Origin: UMGS172 sp045578845
Lineage (GTDB): Bacteria; Bacillota; Clostridia; Oscillospirales; Acutalibacteraceae
Direction: 5' to 3'
DNA length: 64,000 nucleotides
Assembly (NCBI GenBank): GCA_045578845.1
Contig: JAZNLA010000070.1
Coordinates: forward strand, 1 to 64,000
In this document: in pieces, positions 9,840-17,836 of the stretch
Layout of the letters: every line of letters starts with the position of its first letter
How positions within the stretch are numbered: position 1 is the first letter of the stretch
Made by a program: the position numbers and the translations under genes
Notes under the pieces: model-generated
What the model was told of the DNA's origin: nothing
Database searches by the model: none
What the model saw: the letters and a program-made list of their open reading frames with translations, nothing else

Positions 9840-9877
9840 TGTTTTCACCACCTGTAAAATATAACTAAATTAGAATT

Positions 9878-9906
9878 ATTTTAACATTAAATGCTTATTT
9901 TTTCAA
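9878..9906 (-). promoter_or_regulatory. Sigma-A-type promoter for the recJ-relA-dtd operon
   Basis: On the minus strand the hexamers TTGAAA (9906-9901) and TAAAAT (9883-9878) are separated by exactly 17 nt, about 40 nt upstream of the recJ start. The match to the vegetative consensus is good, but no transcription start is known. Confidence 0.6.
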
Positions 9907-9958
9907 GGGTTTAGGGCATAATTATAGCAACTAATTTTTATATTGAGGTAAAATCATA

Positions 9959-10390
9959 ATGAAAAATATAAAATATTATTCGTTATTATTTGCAATCGGT
10001 GCAGTGGGATATGCATTTTTAGAGGTTTTATGGCGAGGTTATACACACCCTAGTATGGCGGTTGCCGGAGGGTTGTCATTCTGCGGATTGAGTTTAATAC
10101 AGAAATATTTAAAACCGCTGAAGTTTATTTACAGGTGTATTACGGGCGGACTTGTTATCACACTCATTGAGGTAATATTCGGTGCAATTTTTAATTTATG
10201 GTTGGATTTGGGTGTTTGGGATTACAGCAGTGTACCGCTGAATTTTTTTGGTCAAATCTGTCTGCTGTTTACCGTAATGTGGTGTTTTTTGTCCGCACCG
10301 TTCTTAATTATAACCGACCTTATTCGAGAAAAACATTTTGGTAAACAAACAAGATATAATAGCCGTAATATGTCGAACAAAACAACTTGA
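9959..10390 (+). CDS. Small multi-spanning membrane protein of the CmpB-like 'putative ABC transporter permease' family
   Basis: A 143-residue integral membrane protein with four predicted segments (about residues 8-22, 30-50, 60-85, 100-120). The stretch VWDYSSVPLNFFGQICLLF (19 residues) resembles the W-D-Y-S-x-x-P-x-N-x-x-G-Q-I-C motif of the Firmicutes DUF1113/CmpB-like family, often annotated as a putative ABC transporter permease although no ATPase partner is nearby. A GAGG site lies 10 nt upstream of the ATG. Function unknown. It precedes smpB but a 58-nt gap separates them. Confidence 0.75.
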   Translation: MKNIKYYSLLFAIGAVGYAFLEVLWRGYTHPSMAVAGGLSFCGLSLIQKYLKPLKFIYRCITGGLVITLIEVIFGAIFNLWLDLGVWDYSSVPLNFFGQICLLFTVMWCFLSAPFLIITDLIREKHFGKQTRYNSRNMSNKTT

Positions 10391-10448
10391 CCATAACACC
10401 TATTCGTGGTATAATTTAGTAAATTTACCGCTAAAGAGGTGGACAAAA

Positions 10449-10910
10449 GTGGCTGAAAATACAAAAACTATAGCAACCAACAAAAAAGCGTTTCATGATT
10501 ATTTTGTAGATGAATGTATTGAATGTGGTGTTGAACTTTACGGCACCGAAATAAAGTCTATTAGAAACGGCGGTGTTAATCTTAAAGATGCTTGGTGCGA
10601 TATAGAAAACGGTGAAGTTTTTGTAAAAGGTATGCATATAAGTCCTTATGAAAAAGGTAATATTTTCAACCGTCAGCCAACCCGCGAACGAAAACTTTTG
10701 CTTCACAAAAAGGAAATTAACCGTCTTTTCGGTATCGTAAAGCAGCAAGGTGTTACCCTTATCCCCTTGTCACTTTACTATAAAGGCTCGTTAGTTAAGG
10801 TACAACTCGGTGTTTGCAGAGGTAAAAAACTTTACGATAAACGTGCTGATATGGCTAAACGCAGTGCCGAACGCACAATTGAGCGTGAAATCAAGGAAAG
10901 AAACAGGTGA
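10449..10910 (+). CDS. smpB: SsrA-binding protein SmpB
   Basis: A 153-residue RNA-binding protein that loads tmRNA onto stalled ribosomes. Signatures: NKKAFHDYF at the N-terminus, GTEIKSIRNGGVNLKDAW, PTRERKLLLHKKEI, LIPLSLYYK, and the basic C-terminal tail (KRADMAKRSAERTIEREIKERNR, quoted in part as KRADMAKRSAER) that mimics mRNA in the decoding centre. The start is GTG 10449, with GAGGTGG about 7 nt upstream; the in-frame extension to 10338 overlaps the previous gene and is not homologous. Its RNA partner ssrA lies 0.9 kb downstream, with one gene between. Confidence 0.96.
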   Translation: MAENTKTIATNKKAFHDYFVDECIECGVELYGTEIKSIRNGGVNLKDAWCDIENGEVFVKGMHISPYEKGNIFNRQPTRERKLLLHKKEINRLFGIVKQQGVTLIPLSLYYKGSLVKVQLGVCRGKKLYDKRADMAKRSAERTIEREIKERNR

Positions 10911-10914
10911 TTAT

Positions 10915-11742
10915 ATGTTATACGAAATAGTACATTTAAAGGATACTTACGGCAATTTAGGTGAAAACGGTGCCGACCCTACACTGGAGATTATGGTACA
11001 GGATGATTTCTTTAAAGATACCCCCCGCCCCGCTATACTGATTTGTCCCGGTGGCGGTTATTGTATGACATGGGGCGGTGAAGGTCAAAATGTTGCATTT
11101 GACTATCTCGCCATTGGCTGTAACTGTTTTATTTTGCGTTATTCAACATCACCGCATAGGTATCCTACTCAGGTTATTGAGGCGGCTTTTGCATTAAAAT
11201 ATATAACCGAAAATTCGGAAAAGTTTAATATTGATGTAGAAAAAATTGCAATTATGGGCTTTTCCGCAGGCGGTCACGTCGCCGCAAGTTACTGTACATT
11301 AAGAGGAAATGATGAAATTTTGGAAAAAATTCCAAATCCCGTAAATGTAAGTATTGCTCTGCTTTGTTACCCCGTAATTACTGGCGAAGAGCCTACCCAT
11401 GTTGACTCTTTCAGAAAACTATCGGGTCACGAAGTGATTACCGAAGAAGATGTTGAAAAGTTTTCATTGGAACGCCATGTAAACAGTGAACTTACACCGC
11501 CTACATTTATTTGGTGTAATTCGGACGATTGGGCGGTAAACCCCTTAAATTCTCTAAAATATGCCGCGGCATTAGGTGAAAAAAAGATACCGTATGAACT
11601 ACATATTTTCCCCGAAGGTAAACACGGTGTTTCTACGGGTAAATATGGTTTGGTTAAAAACCCCGAGTCCGAGGATATTAAACATTTATCAATTTGGACC
11701 GAACTTGCCTGCAGGTATATAAAGAAGTATTTTAAAATTTAA
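10915..11742 (+). CDS. Alpha/beta hydrolase, carboxylesterase type
   Basis: A 275-residue cytoplasmic alpha/beta hydrolase related to acetyl-esterase/BD-FAE-like enzymes. The oxyanion-hole loop CPGGGYCMTW, nucleophile elbow GFSAGGHVA (G-x-S-x-G, Ser near residue 125), a candidate acid in SDDWAVNP and catalytic His in EGKHGVS are all present, so it should be active. No signal peptide. AGGTGA precedes the ATG by 5 nt; the gene starts 4 nt after smpB and is probably co-transcribed. Likely substrates are short acyl esters such as acetylated sugars, inferred from family. Confidence 0.83.
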   Translation: MLYEIVHLKDTYGNLGENGADPTLEIMVQDDFFKDTPRPAILICPGGGYCMTWGGEGQNVAFDYLAIGCNCFILRYSTSPHRYPTQVIEAAFALKYITENSEKFNIDVEKIAIMGFSAGGHVAASYCTLRGNDEILEKIPNPVNVSIALLCYPVITGEEPTHVDSFRKLSGHEVITEEDVEKFSLERHVNSELTPPTFIWCNSDDWAVNPLNSLKYAAALGEKKIPYELHIFPEGKHGVSTGKYGLVKNPESEDIKHLSIWTELACRYIKKYFKI

Positions 11743-11750
11743 AATTTTGC

Positions 11751-11779
11751 TTGACAAAGTTTTAAACTTGTGATAAACT
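11751..11779 (+). promoter_or_regulatory. Promoter of ssrA
   Basis: TTGACA (11751-11756), a 17-nt spacer and TAAACT (11774-11779) lie just upstream of the mature tmRNA 5' end at 11798, leaving a short leader for RNase P to remove. Confidence 0.7.
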
Positions 11780-11797
11780 TTCGTCTTACCTAAATTC

Positions 11798-12145
11798 GGG
11801 GATGTAAAGGCTTCGACAGGGATTTTGAACCGCGATAAGCATGCAGCGTTACGGGAACGCTTTGAAAACCGAACTTTTAAAAATAACTGACAAAAATACA
11901 GTTGCTTTTGCAGCCTAATTAGGCTGCCGTCCTGCCGTATTTTACCGCGGGTACGTGTAAGGGCGTCATTTTTGCGGTGAACGTGAGCAGAGGTGTTCTC
12001 CTACCCTGCCATGACAAGGAGATACTGATGGTTACAGCCTGACTGACGGCGGTAACCAAAGGGAATTTTAATTGACAGTATAAGCATGTAGAAAGTTGTG
12101 GGAATGAATTTTTGGACACGGGTTCGACTCCCGTCATCTCCACCA
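11798..12145 (+). ncRNA. ssrA: Transfer-messenger RNA
   Basis: tmRNA of about 348 nt. The 5' end GGGGATGTAAAGGCTTCGAC pairs with the 3' end CATCTCC to form the alanine-type acceptor stem, followed by a discriminator A and an encoded CCA (12143-12145). The T-arm sequence GGTTCGACTCCCG is intact. The tag reading frame ends in Asp-Lys-Asn-Thr-Val-Ala-Phe-Ala-Ala with a TAA at 11916-11918; the resume codon is not certain. Right after it, GCAGCCTAATTAGGCTGC forms the post-tag hairpin. A mobile island is inserted directly at the 3' end, but the RNA itself is complete. It works with SmpB, encoded just upstream. Confidence 0.95.
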
Positions 12146-12147
12146 AA
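12138..12147. repeat. attL core of the island
   Basis: CTCCACCAAA covers the last bases of the tmRNA acceptor stem, its CCA end and two following bases. The same 10 bp recur at 19675-19684. The element-side flank contains GAACACC at 12160-12166, the inverse of GGTGTTC near attR. Confidence 0.7.
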
Positions 12148-12222
12148 TGGACATTGCACGAACACCTACTACTTCAAAGGCGGTTTCGCCATAGAGGTGT
12201 GGCTGTAATGGGCACTGAAAAA

Positions 12223-12259
12223 CCGAGAGTTAAGGTTTAAGCCTTGACTCTCGGTTTTT
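12223..12259. terminator. Bidirectional terminator just inside the island
   Basis: CCGAGAGTTAAGG and CCTTGACTCTCGG form a 13-bp stem (one G-T pair) with a 6-nt loop, flanked by A and T runs on both sides. It would stop ssrA transcripts in place of the displaced native terminator, and also transcripts of the leftward integrase unit. Confidence 0.85.
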
Positions 12260-12260
12260 A

Positions 12261-12392
12261 CTATTCTTCAGCTTTTTCGTCTTGCTCTTGTTGCTGCTCT
12301 ACTAATTCCTTTCGCATTTCAGTAACAATAAACCTTGCAAAGGATTCGATTATCGCTTGTGGTAATTCAATATCAAATTTGTTCTCCGGCAT
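12261..12392 (-). CDS. Small acidic protein downstream of the integrase
   Basis: A 43-codon reading frame on the minus strand starting ATG at 12392 and ending in TAG, immediately before the bidirectional terminator. The product starts MPENKFDIELPQ and ends QQEQDEKAEE. It recalls a small family in Firmicutes mobile elements that begins with an F-x-I-E-(L/I)-P-Q motif followed by a helical, charged tail; this is recognition from memory. The ribosome binding site is weak. It lies 51 nt downstream of the integrase gene in the same direction. Function unknown. Confidence 0.5.
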   Translation of the reverse strand: MPENKFDIELPQAIIESFARFIVTEMRKELVEQQQEQDEKAEE

Positions 12393-12443
12393 TGGTACAA
12401 TAGGATTTATTTGTCAGTATCGTAGTCAGTACCTTCTCCTTTC

Positions 12444-13418
12444 TTACGAATCTCGTAGTAATTCAGAATAAAACTTCTTAACCTCATTACGGTGGTGTCC
12501 CAAACGTTCACTGAGTTCATTTTCTACTTGGCGTTCTGTCATTTTGCCCTCTGCCAATAGTCTGCGGCGGTTTTCTTGGAAATACAGATGCCGAAAGCCG
12601 TGCCAGGACGGTCTTTTTACTCTCGGCTTGCAACCGGCTTTGATATATTCTCGTCTGTTAGGATCAATAAACTTGTTGCTGTGATTGCTTCGCCAATTTT
12701 GCAGTGATGCCTTTTTCTTTTTGACACTGTGTTTGTGGTTATCACAGATGAGATAGTCTGCAGACTTCTTACCGTTGTTTTTACCAAAGGCAATTAAATG
12801 TCGCAGTATCTTTTCTTGAATAGGACGGTCTAACGGAATATCTCTATGCAAGCCACCTTTGGTATTGATTACGTGGAGTTGTTTGTATTTCAAAGCATCT
12901 TCCATTTGATAAATTCGTAGTGTTACAGCTTCTTCAAATCGTAAGCCAAAGTATCTTGTGAGATAAGCAACCACTACTATATCATTTCTGTCCATTGACC
13001 TTGCGACTTTGATCATCTTATCAAATTCGTTAGGCAGAAAAGAACGGTCAAACTCATATTCATTCTCTTCAGATATACCCAAATCCTTGTTTTCGGGCAG
13101 CCTGTTTTTACTGTGGGATAGCTCGTGATAATGGCGGATAGCCGACATCTCTGTTTGAACATAGCTGTTTTTGCAATCTCGGTCGAAAAAGGCTTCTACA
13201 TACGCATAGATGTGTCGTGCCGATACATTCTTTAAGTTTTGCAAGCTGTAATTCTCTGCAAGGAATTTGCAGAACCGATACTCGGCAGATTTGTAGCGGG
13301 CGATACCGCTGTAACTGTTGAGGTTACTGCTTCGCATTAAGTTATCTGCTTGATGCTTCAAATTCTCGGTCATATTCTGATTTCGTGTCTTTTGCTCTTC
13401 GGGTGTAAGTTTACCCAT
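12444..13418 (-). CDS. Tyrosine recombinase/phage-type integrase
   Basis: A 324-residue tyrosine recombinase. An N-terminal SAM-like core-binding domain (residues ~30-130) precedes a catalytic domain holding GLRFEEAVTLR (first catalytic Arg), a Lys in the INTKGG hairpin, HGFRHLYFQ (His and second Arg), LGHH (second His) and FYSELL with the nucleophilic Tyr near the C-terminus. All catalytic residues are present. AAGGAGG lies 7 nt upstream of the ATG. It does not abut an obvious attachment site of its own; the island ends fit the serine recombinase better. It may be a second insertion or a remnant of an older element. A repeat-rich region lies behind its start and could hold its binding sites. 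Confidence 0.88.
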   Translation of the reverse strand: MGKLTPEEQKTRNQNMTENLKHQADNLMRSSNLNSYSGIARYKSAEYRFCKFLAENYSLQNLKNVSARHIYAYVEAFFDRDCKNSYVQTEMSAIRHYHELSHSKNRLPENKDLGISEENEYEFDRSFLPNEFDKMIKVARSMDRNDIVVVAYLTRYFGLRFEEAVTLRIYQMEDALKYKQLHVINTKGGLHRDIPLDRPIQEKILRHLIAFGKNNGKKSADYLICDNHKHSVKKKKASLQNWRSNHSNKFIDPNRREYIKAGCKPRVKRPSWHGFRHLYFQENRRRLLAEGKMTERQVENELSERLGHHRNEVKKFYSELLRDS

Positions 13419-13523
13419 GGGCGTTCCTCCTTTCTCTGAAATTTGCCACTTTTGATTGTGGTGTAGAGAAAGTGAGATACGGCATATAAAAAAGCAAGTA
13501 ATTTATATAGGGCAAAAATTTTC

Positions 13524-13557
13524 GGCCGCAACAGCAGAAAAATCTACTGTTGCGGCC
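13524..13557. repeat. Perfect hairpin behind the integrase start
   Basis: GGCCGCAACAG and CTGTTGCGGCC form an 11-bp perfect stem with a 12-nt loop. No T-run follows on either strand, so it is not a typical terminator. Confidence 0.7.
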
Positions 13558-13585
13558 TCCCGATATGTAGGTCATTTTTTCGCCG

Positions 13586-13980
13586 TCATTCCGAAACGAG
13601 GGGCATTATCATTCCGATGCGTGGGTCATATATCTCTAAATGGGAGCTAAAAGTAAATCTATGATAAATCTGAAAGCATCATTTGAGAATGTAGAACATC
13701 TTTTATCATTCTGAAAGGCTAACGCCGTTTTCATTCCGAAATGAGCGCAAGGCATAGTTATCCCAGTGCTAAAGGGATAGCGTTTACCGTTGATTTCTTA
13801 TGTTTTCTTAATCAAGGGGTTCACAATGCCTTGCGTGCAGGGGCTTTCTTGTCGCCTGCGGGCTCCGTTTCCTTTTCCATTCAAAAAAGGAAACGGAGCC
13901 ACTTCCGAAAAGATGGTCATAAATCTTCCGAAAGGTATATCATAATCATTCCGAAAAGCAAAGCATTTTTATTTCGAAAA
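13586..13980. repeat. Iterated TCATTCCGAAA motif
   Basis: Copies close to TCATTCCGAAA occur at 13586, 13609 (TCATTCCGA), 13706 (TCATTCTGAAA), 13731 and 13946, with looser copies near 13901, 13923 and 13970 (CTTCCGAAAA, TCTTCCGAAA, ATTTCGAAAA). All are in the same orientation with irregular spacing. They may be arm-type sites for the tyrosine integrase or iterons; no function is shown. Confidence 0.6.
13861..13900. repeat. Perfect 16-bp hairpin
   Basis: GGCTCCGTTTCCTTTT and AAAAGGAAACGGAGCC form a 16-bp perfect stem with an 8-nt loop, placed within the iterated-motif region. No T-run follows, so it is more likely a protein-binding or replication/transfer structure than a terminator. Confidence 0.75.
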
Positions 13981-14518
13981 CGGTATCATATTCAGTTGTT
14001 CCCAATAAAGTTGGTCAGTATTATGGGAGTAAACTCCCTACGCATATCTGCCACTTGACAGTTGCCCATAAGGGCTGCGCTACTCCATACTCTAAACTAT
14101 TGATTAGTCTACCGCTGAACCCGGCAGGATGGAGGAGTTTCTGTTTTCTATCGAAACTCATAACTTTCCCTGCATCAAAGCACAGGACGGCGGCAATTCG
14201 TAGTGAAGCATATACCTCACCACCCGTCGATACCGCAACGGTTGACTGTCAGCAGATGGCAAGCTTTATGGCAAAACCTTTACTCATAACGCCTGATCCA
14301 TACTGCCATACGGCGGTCACGCCAGCCACTTGTGACCGCACCTCTTTCGCACATTTATACGAAAACTGTTCTTTTGCCACGCATTTTACATTCCTCCTTA
14401 TTCTATTACTGCAATTCCACCTTTATATTTTTCAAAGGTACGCCTGTAATATGGAGAAGGAGGTTGAAAAAAGCAAGTAAATAATAATTTGCTTGTCATA
14501 ATATTTACATTAATGATG

Positions 14519-14547
14519 TTGACATTGTTCGCACCAAAGATTATAAT
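14519..14547 (+). promoter_or_regulatory. Consensus promoter of the methyltransferase gene
   Basis: TTGACA (14519-14524), a 17-nt spacer and TATAAT (14542-14547): both hexamers match the vegetative consensus perfectly. Such a strong promoter would allow early methylation after the island enters a new cell. Confidence 0.85.
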
Positions 14548-14578
14548 GTAATTATTAAGGAAAAACGAGGTGCATTTT

Positions 14579-16759
14579 ATGTATATATCTGTATCTACTG
14601 CTGCTGAAAAGTTTAACATATCAAAAAGAAGAGTTCAACTGTTGTGTGAGCAAGGAAGAATTGAGGGTGCAAATAGAATGAGTGGTGTATGGTTAATCCC
14701 TACTAATGCTCAAAAGCCTACGGATGCACGAAGAAAAAGTAAAGTCCCGGATAATCAATTATCCCTGTTTGATGAACTTGTTGAAATTGAAGATGAAAAA
14801 TTAAGTATTGCTCAGGTTTGTGAGTTGCTATCTATTTCGCAAGCAACTGTTAAAAACTGGGTTAGGCTTGGAAAATTAAATACTACATCCGATAATGAAA
14901 CATTTGATAAAAAACATATTGAAACACTTATTTCTGAAATCAAAAGCGGAAAAGATACTCGCTTGAAAAGTCGAAGAAATAAAAAAAGTATAAGCGGTAA
15001 AGTTCTGTATAAAGATTACATCAAAAGCGAGCACAATCGTGGAATAGTCGAAGATATTTTGAGCTCTTGCGAGCGAATTACAGATGAAGAATTACGAATA
15101 TTACTTGCATATTTTGCAATACAATTATACCAACAAAGCGGAGGAATTGTAATTTCAGAAAGTGCATTATTTGAAGGTGCAACTGAAATCACAACCAGCA
15201 GTGTGTTTAACGAATTGATTGGTAATTTGCTTGAAAATGTAGATGTGCCAAAAACGGATTTAACAAACATTCAAACGGCTTTGAATTGCAATATCCAGTT
15301 AGTTTCTTTAGAAGATACTCTGGGATTTATTTACATTTCTCTTAGAGATTTAAGCCTTCGAAAGCAAACAGGTGCATATTATACTCCAGAAAAAACAGTC
15401 ACCAGGCTTATCAATAATTTGAAAAAGAGTTTTGATACGGAATGCAAAACCTTATGTGATCCTTGTTGTGGAACGGGCAATTTTCTGATAGGACTAGTCG
15501 GTAATGGTGTAAAGGTTGAAAATCTATATGGTCAAGATATAGACGAAATTAGCATCCTTATTACAAGAATCAATATGTTTTTGCTTGATAATAGCATCAC
15601 TAAAGAGCAATTATATTCTCAATTTATTTGCGGCGATACTCTTGTAAATACTTTTTCACGCAAATTCTCTGTTGTATTGGGAAATCCTCCTTGGGGATAC
15701 GATTTCAGTAAGGAAGAAACGGTCTATCTCACAGCCAATTATATTACGGCTAAAAGTAAAGGGACGGAGTCGTATGATTTGTTTATTGAAAAGGGATTGG
15801 CAATGCTTGAAGAATATGGATGTTTAGCATATGTATTGCCCGAAGCAATTTTAAGCGTAAATTCTCATCAGCAAGCAAGAGAATTGATAGTAAAAAACAC
15901 AGCTTTTAAGTTTGTTAGTTATTTAGGTAATGCTTTTTCAGGAGTGCAATGCCCCGCTATCATTTTAGGACTTCAAAACGGTTATCAAGGCGAAATCCAA
16001 AATTGTAAAATTGAACTTGCCGATAAAAAATTTACTATCGAGAAAAACAGAAATATTGATTCCTCTCTATTTTCTTTTAATATGAGTGACAAAGAGTATG
16101 ATTGTTTGTATGCAATTAGTTCGGTATCAAATGCAAAGTATCTTGCAAATAATGCAAGGTTTGCATTAGGTATTGTAACCGGAAACAACAAGGAATACAT
16201 TACGAACACAAAAACCAAAGGAATGGAAGTTGTCTTAAAAGGTAGCGATATTTATAGATATGCTATAAAGGGAACAGAGAATTATATTCGTTTTGTTCCC
16301 GAAAAATTTCAGCAAGTTGCGCCAACTGAATTGTATAGAGCAGAAGAAAAATTGTTATATAGATTTATTGCTGATGTTCCGGTGTTCACATACGATAATC
16401 AGCAAACACTTTCTTTGAATAGCTGTAATATTGTCATACCAGAAATTCCAGAACTTGAAATGAAATATATTCTTGCAATACTCAACTCAAGTGTTGCGGC
16501 GTATTTTATCTCCAAGAAATTCAATTCTGTAAAACTGCTTCGATCCCATATAGAACAAATGCCCATTCCCGTTGTTCCTTCAGAAACTCAATCTGCGATT
16601 ATAAAAAAAGTAGACCGCATAATGAGTTCTTCCGAAAACATCAGCGGTCTATATGCAGATTTAGATCAGTGCATTATGGGGTTGTTTGGACTTAATGTCA
16701 ATCAAATTGATATTATTCAAACGGCCTTAAGGGAGAAAAACTTATTCCTTAGAGAATAG
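14579..16759 (+). CDS. N6-adenine DNA methyltransferase with two N-terminal helix-turn-helix modules
   Basis: A 726-residue DNA methyltransferase, probably the modification enzyme of a type II system. Residues ~1-45 (YISVSTAAEKFNISKRRVQ) and ~75-115 (LSIAQVCELLSISQATVKNW) are two MerR/excisionase-like helix-turn-helix modules. The catalytic core carries TGAYYTPEKTV (motif X region), DPCCGTGNFL (motif I, SAM binding) and NPPWGYD (motif IV, target adenine), in gamma-class order. The C-terminal part, with YFISKKFNSVKLLRSHIEQM, resembles a TaqI/Eco57I-type target recognition domain. I start at ATG 14579, with GAGGTG 6 nt upstream; a GTG at 14570 is in frame. It converges on the nuclease operon and overlaps it by 18 bp tail to tail. 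Confidence 0.88.
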   Translation: MYISVSTAAEKFNISKRRVQLLCEQGRIEGANRMSGVWLIPTNAQKPTDARRKSKVPDNQLSLFDELVEIEDEKLSIAQVCELLSISQATVKNWVRLGKLNTTSDNETFDKKHIETLISEIKSGKDTRLKSRRNKKSISGKVLYKDYIKSEHNRGIVEDILSSCERITDEELRILLAYFAIQLYQQSGGIVISESALFEGATEITTSSVFNELIGNLLENVDVPKTDLTNIQTALNCNIQLVSLEDTLGFIYISLRDLSLRKQTGAYYTPEKTVTRLINNLKKSFDTECKTLCDPCCGTGNFLIGLVGNGVKVENLYGQDIDEISILITRINMFLLDNSITKEQLYSQFICGDTLVNTFSRKFSVVLGNPPWGYDFSKEETVYLTANYITAKSKGTESYDLFIEKGLAMLEEYGCLAYVLPEAILSVNSHQQARELIVKNTAFKFVSYLGNAFSGVQCPAIILGLQNGYQGEIQNCKIELADKKFTIEKNRNIDSSLFSFNMSDKEYDCLYAISSVSNAKYLANNARFALGIVTGNNKEYITNTKTKGMEVVLKGSDIYRYAIKGTENYIRFVPEKFQQVAPTELYRAEEKLLYRFIADVPVFTYDNQQTLSLNSCNIVIPEIPELEMKYILAILNSSVAAYFISKKFNSVKLLRSHIEQMPIPVVPSETQSAIIKKVDRIMSSSENISGLYADLDQCIMGLFGLNVNQIDIIQTALREKNLFLRE

Positions 16760-17278
16760 AGTTAATAATTCGTTATAATTCAATTCCCGATAAAAGTAAT
16801 TCTCTTTATGGTAAGCATAGTTTGATCTATTTATGTGAAACTGATATTCTGTTCCACCCTTATGCTGAATTGAATATCCTGGCATAGTAGGAACAATTTT
16901 ACTATCTGCTTTAAGTATCACAATTTTATCTTTGAAGAAAATTCCATAATACAGAATGTGAAACTCTGATGGTTTAATTTGTTGGATATTGCAATCAAAA
17001 GTTATAGTTGCAGCTTCCGATTCGATCAACGGTCTTGAATCTGCTGTTGAATTCAAACATAGTTCCACAATATTTGATTGCTTTAATGATTTTAGTTTCT
17101 TTTTCGCACGAGAAAATTTTACTTCGATTTTTCTGCTGTTGGAGTCCAAAAGGTCAAAATATTTACCATCAGCAGGAGTAAACCCTTCAAGTTTTTCTAC
17201 CATCAACTGAGCCAACTCTCCGAAATTAGTTCCAAGTGCAAAAATTCCCCTTCGGAAATCATCTATATTTACAGACAT
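16742..17278 (-). CDS. Putative type II restriction endonuclease subunit 2 (PD-(D/E)XK-like)
   Basis: A 178-residue protein not matching a family I can name, but clearly paralogous to the gene upstream. Shared blocks: FRRGIFAL near the start, a D-x(n)-IEVKFS motif (YFDLLDSNSRKIEVKFS, residues ~41-57) that fits the D...ExK metal-binding core of restriction nucleases, FDCNIQQIK, ILYYGIFFKDKI, GYSIQHKG and FHINRSNYAYH. It starts directly after the stop of its paralogue (TAAATG) with GGAGG 6 nt upstream. Position in a controller-protein operon convergent with a methyltransferase gene supports a restriction role. Whether each subunit cuts one strand is inference. Confidence 0.65.
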   Translation of the reverse strand: MSVNIDDFRRGIFALGTNFGELAQLMVEKLEGFTPADGKYFDLLDSNSRKIEVKFSRAKKKLKSLKQSNIVELCLNSTADSRPLIESEAATITFDCNIQQIKPSEFHILYYGIFFKDKIVILKADSKIVPTMPGYSIQHKGGTEYQFHINRSNYAYHKENYFYRELNYNELLTLFSKE

Positions 17279-17836
17279 TTATGCCTCCATTGCTTCAAGA
17301 ATATTATGCAAATCTTCGTATGCGAGCCACTGAACAAAGTGGTTTTGCATATGATAATCGATGCTATTTCGATTCAAATGGAACTGTCCTTCGCCTTCGT
17401 TACCCTTATGTTGTTTATCGGAGTAGCCAGGACACGAAAGGATTTCATCCGAGAACATTTTGAAAATGGCAATGCGATCAGCAAAAAACAGTCCATAGTA
17501 AAGAATATCAAACTCTAACCGCTTAACTTGCTGGATATTGCAGTCGAAGTCATATTCATACATTTCTGTGCTGTTTAATGCACGATTACCGAGGTTAGCC
17601 TTTTTGCATTGGTCGATAGAATTGAAACGGCTAATTACCGCTTCGTTCGCCTTCATAACGGTAGAAAATTTTATTTCTATTCTCTGATTTCCAATTTCAT
17701 CATAGCGGTCATGGAACTGGTTGTGGGATTTTGAAAAGCTATATAGTGCTTCGATCATAAGTTCTGCAACCGTTCCAAATCTTCGTGTACGCAGAGCGAA
17801 AATTCCGTCACGAAATTCTTTGATTTCATTTGTCAT
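17279..17836 (-). CDS. Putative type II restriction endonuclease subunit 1 (PD-(D/E)XK-like)
   Basis: A 185-residue paralogue of the downstream gene. Conserved blocks: FRDGIFALRT, FGTVAELMIEAL, HDRYDEIGNQRIEIKFS (candidate D...ExK catalytic core, residues ~42-58), FDCNIQQVK, ILYYGLFFADRI, CPGYS, and FHLNRNSIDYH. AAGGAGG lies about 9 nt upstream of ATG 17836, and the gene overlaps the controller gene by 11 nt. Two adjacent unequal copies suggest a heterodimer, as known for Bpu10I and BbvCI, which recognise asymmetric sites. Neither subunit has a helix-turn-helix or helicase motif. An alternative is that one copy is a non-cutting partner. Confidence 0.65.
   Translation of the reverse strand: MTNEIKEFRDGIFALRTRRFGTVAELMIEALYSFSKSHNQFHDRYDEIGNQRIEIKFSTVMKANEAVISRFNSIDQCKKANLGNRALNSTEMYEYDFDCNIQQVKRLEFDILYYGLFFADRIAIFKMFSDEILSCPGYSDKQHKGNEGEGQFHLNRNSIDYHMQNHFVQWLAYEDLHNILEAMEA

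Larger units (their letters stand above)
13419..14518. other. 1.1-kb non-coding, repeat- and hairpin-rich block of the island
   Basis: No convincing gene is present. The stretch holds two perfect hairpins and at least five close copies plus several looser copies of an 11-bp motif, listed separately. The part from about 14040 to 14400 is GC-richer and on the minus strand contains a good AAGGAGG site before an ATG at 14384 whose frame stops after nine codons, suggesting a decayed coding region. Open frames on the plus strand cross the repeats and look accidental. It resembles the regulatory or transfer-origin region of a larger conjugative element that has lost its genes; this is inference. Confidence 0.5.

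Noticed and set aside
11798..12145. Possibility that the island truncates ssrA
   Set aside because: The acceptor stem, T-arm and encoded CCA are all intact; the insertion lies just after them.
12244..12471. Plus-strand 75-codon open frame after ssrA
   Set aside because: It begins inside the terminator stem and lies opposite the small minus-strand gene and the integrase end; no ribosome binding site.
13586..13980. Iterated motif as a CRISPR array
   Set aside because: Repeats are only ~11 bp, imperfect and irregularly spaced, and no cas genes are present.
14355..14384. Minus-strand start with an excellent AAGGAGG site
   Set aside because: The frame stops after nine codons; probably a remnant of a lost gene rather than a gene.
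13456..14480. Three plus-strand open frames in the repeat block
   Set aside because: They run through the hairpins and iterated motifs and have no motif or ribosome binding site; better read as non-coding.
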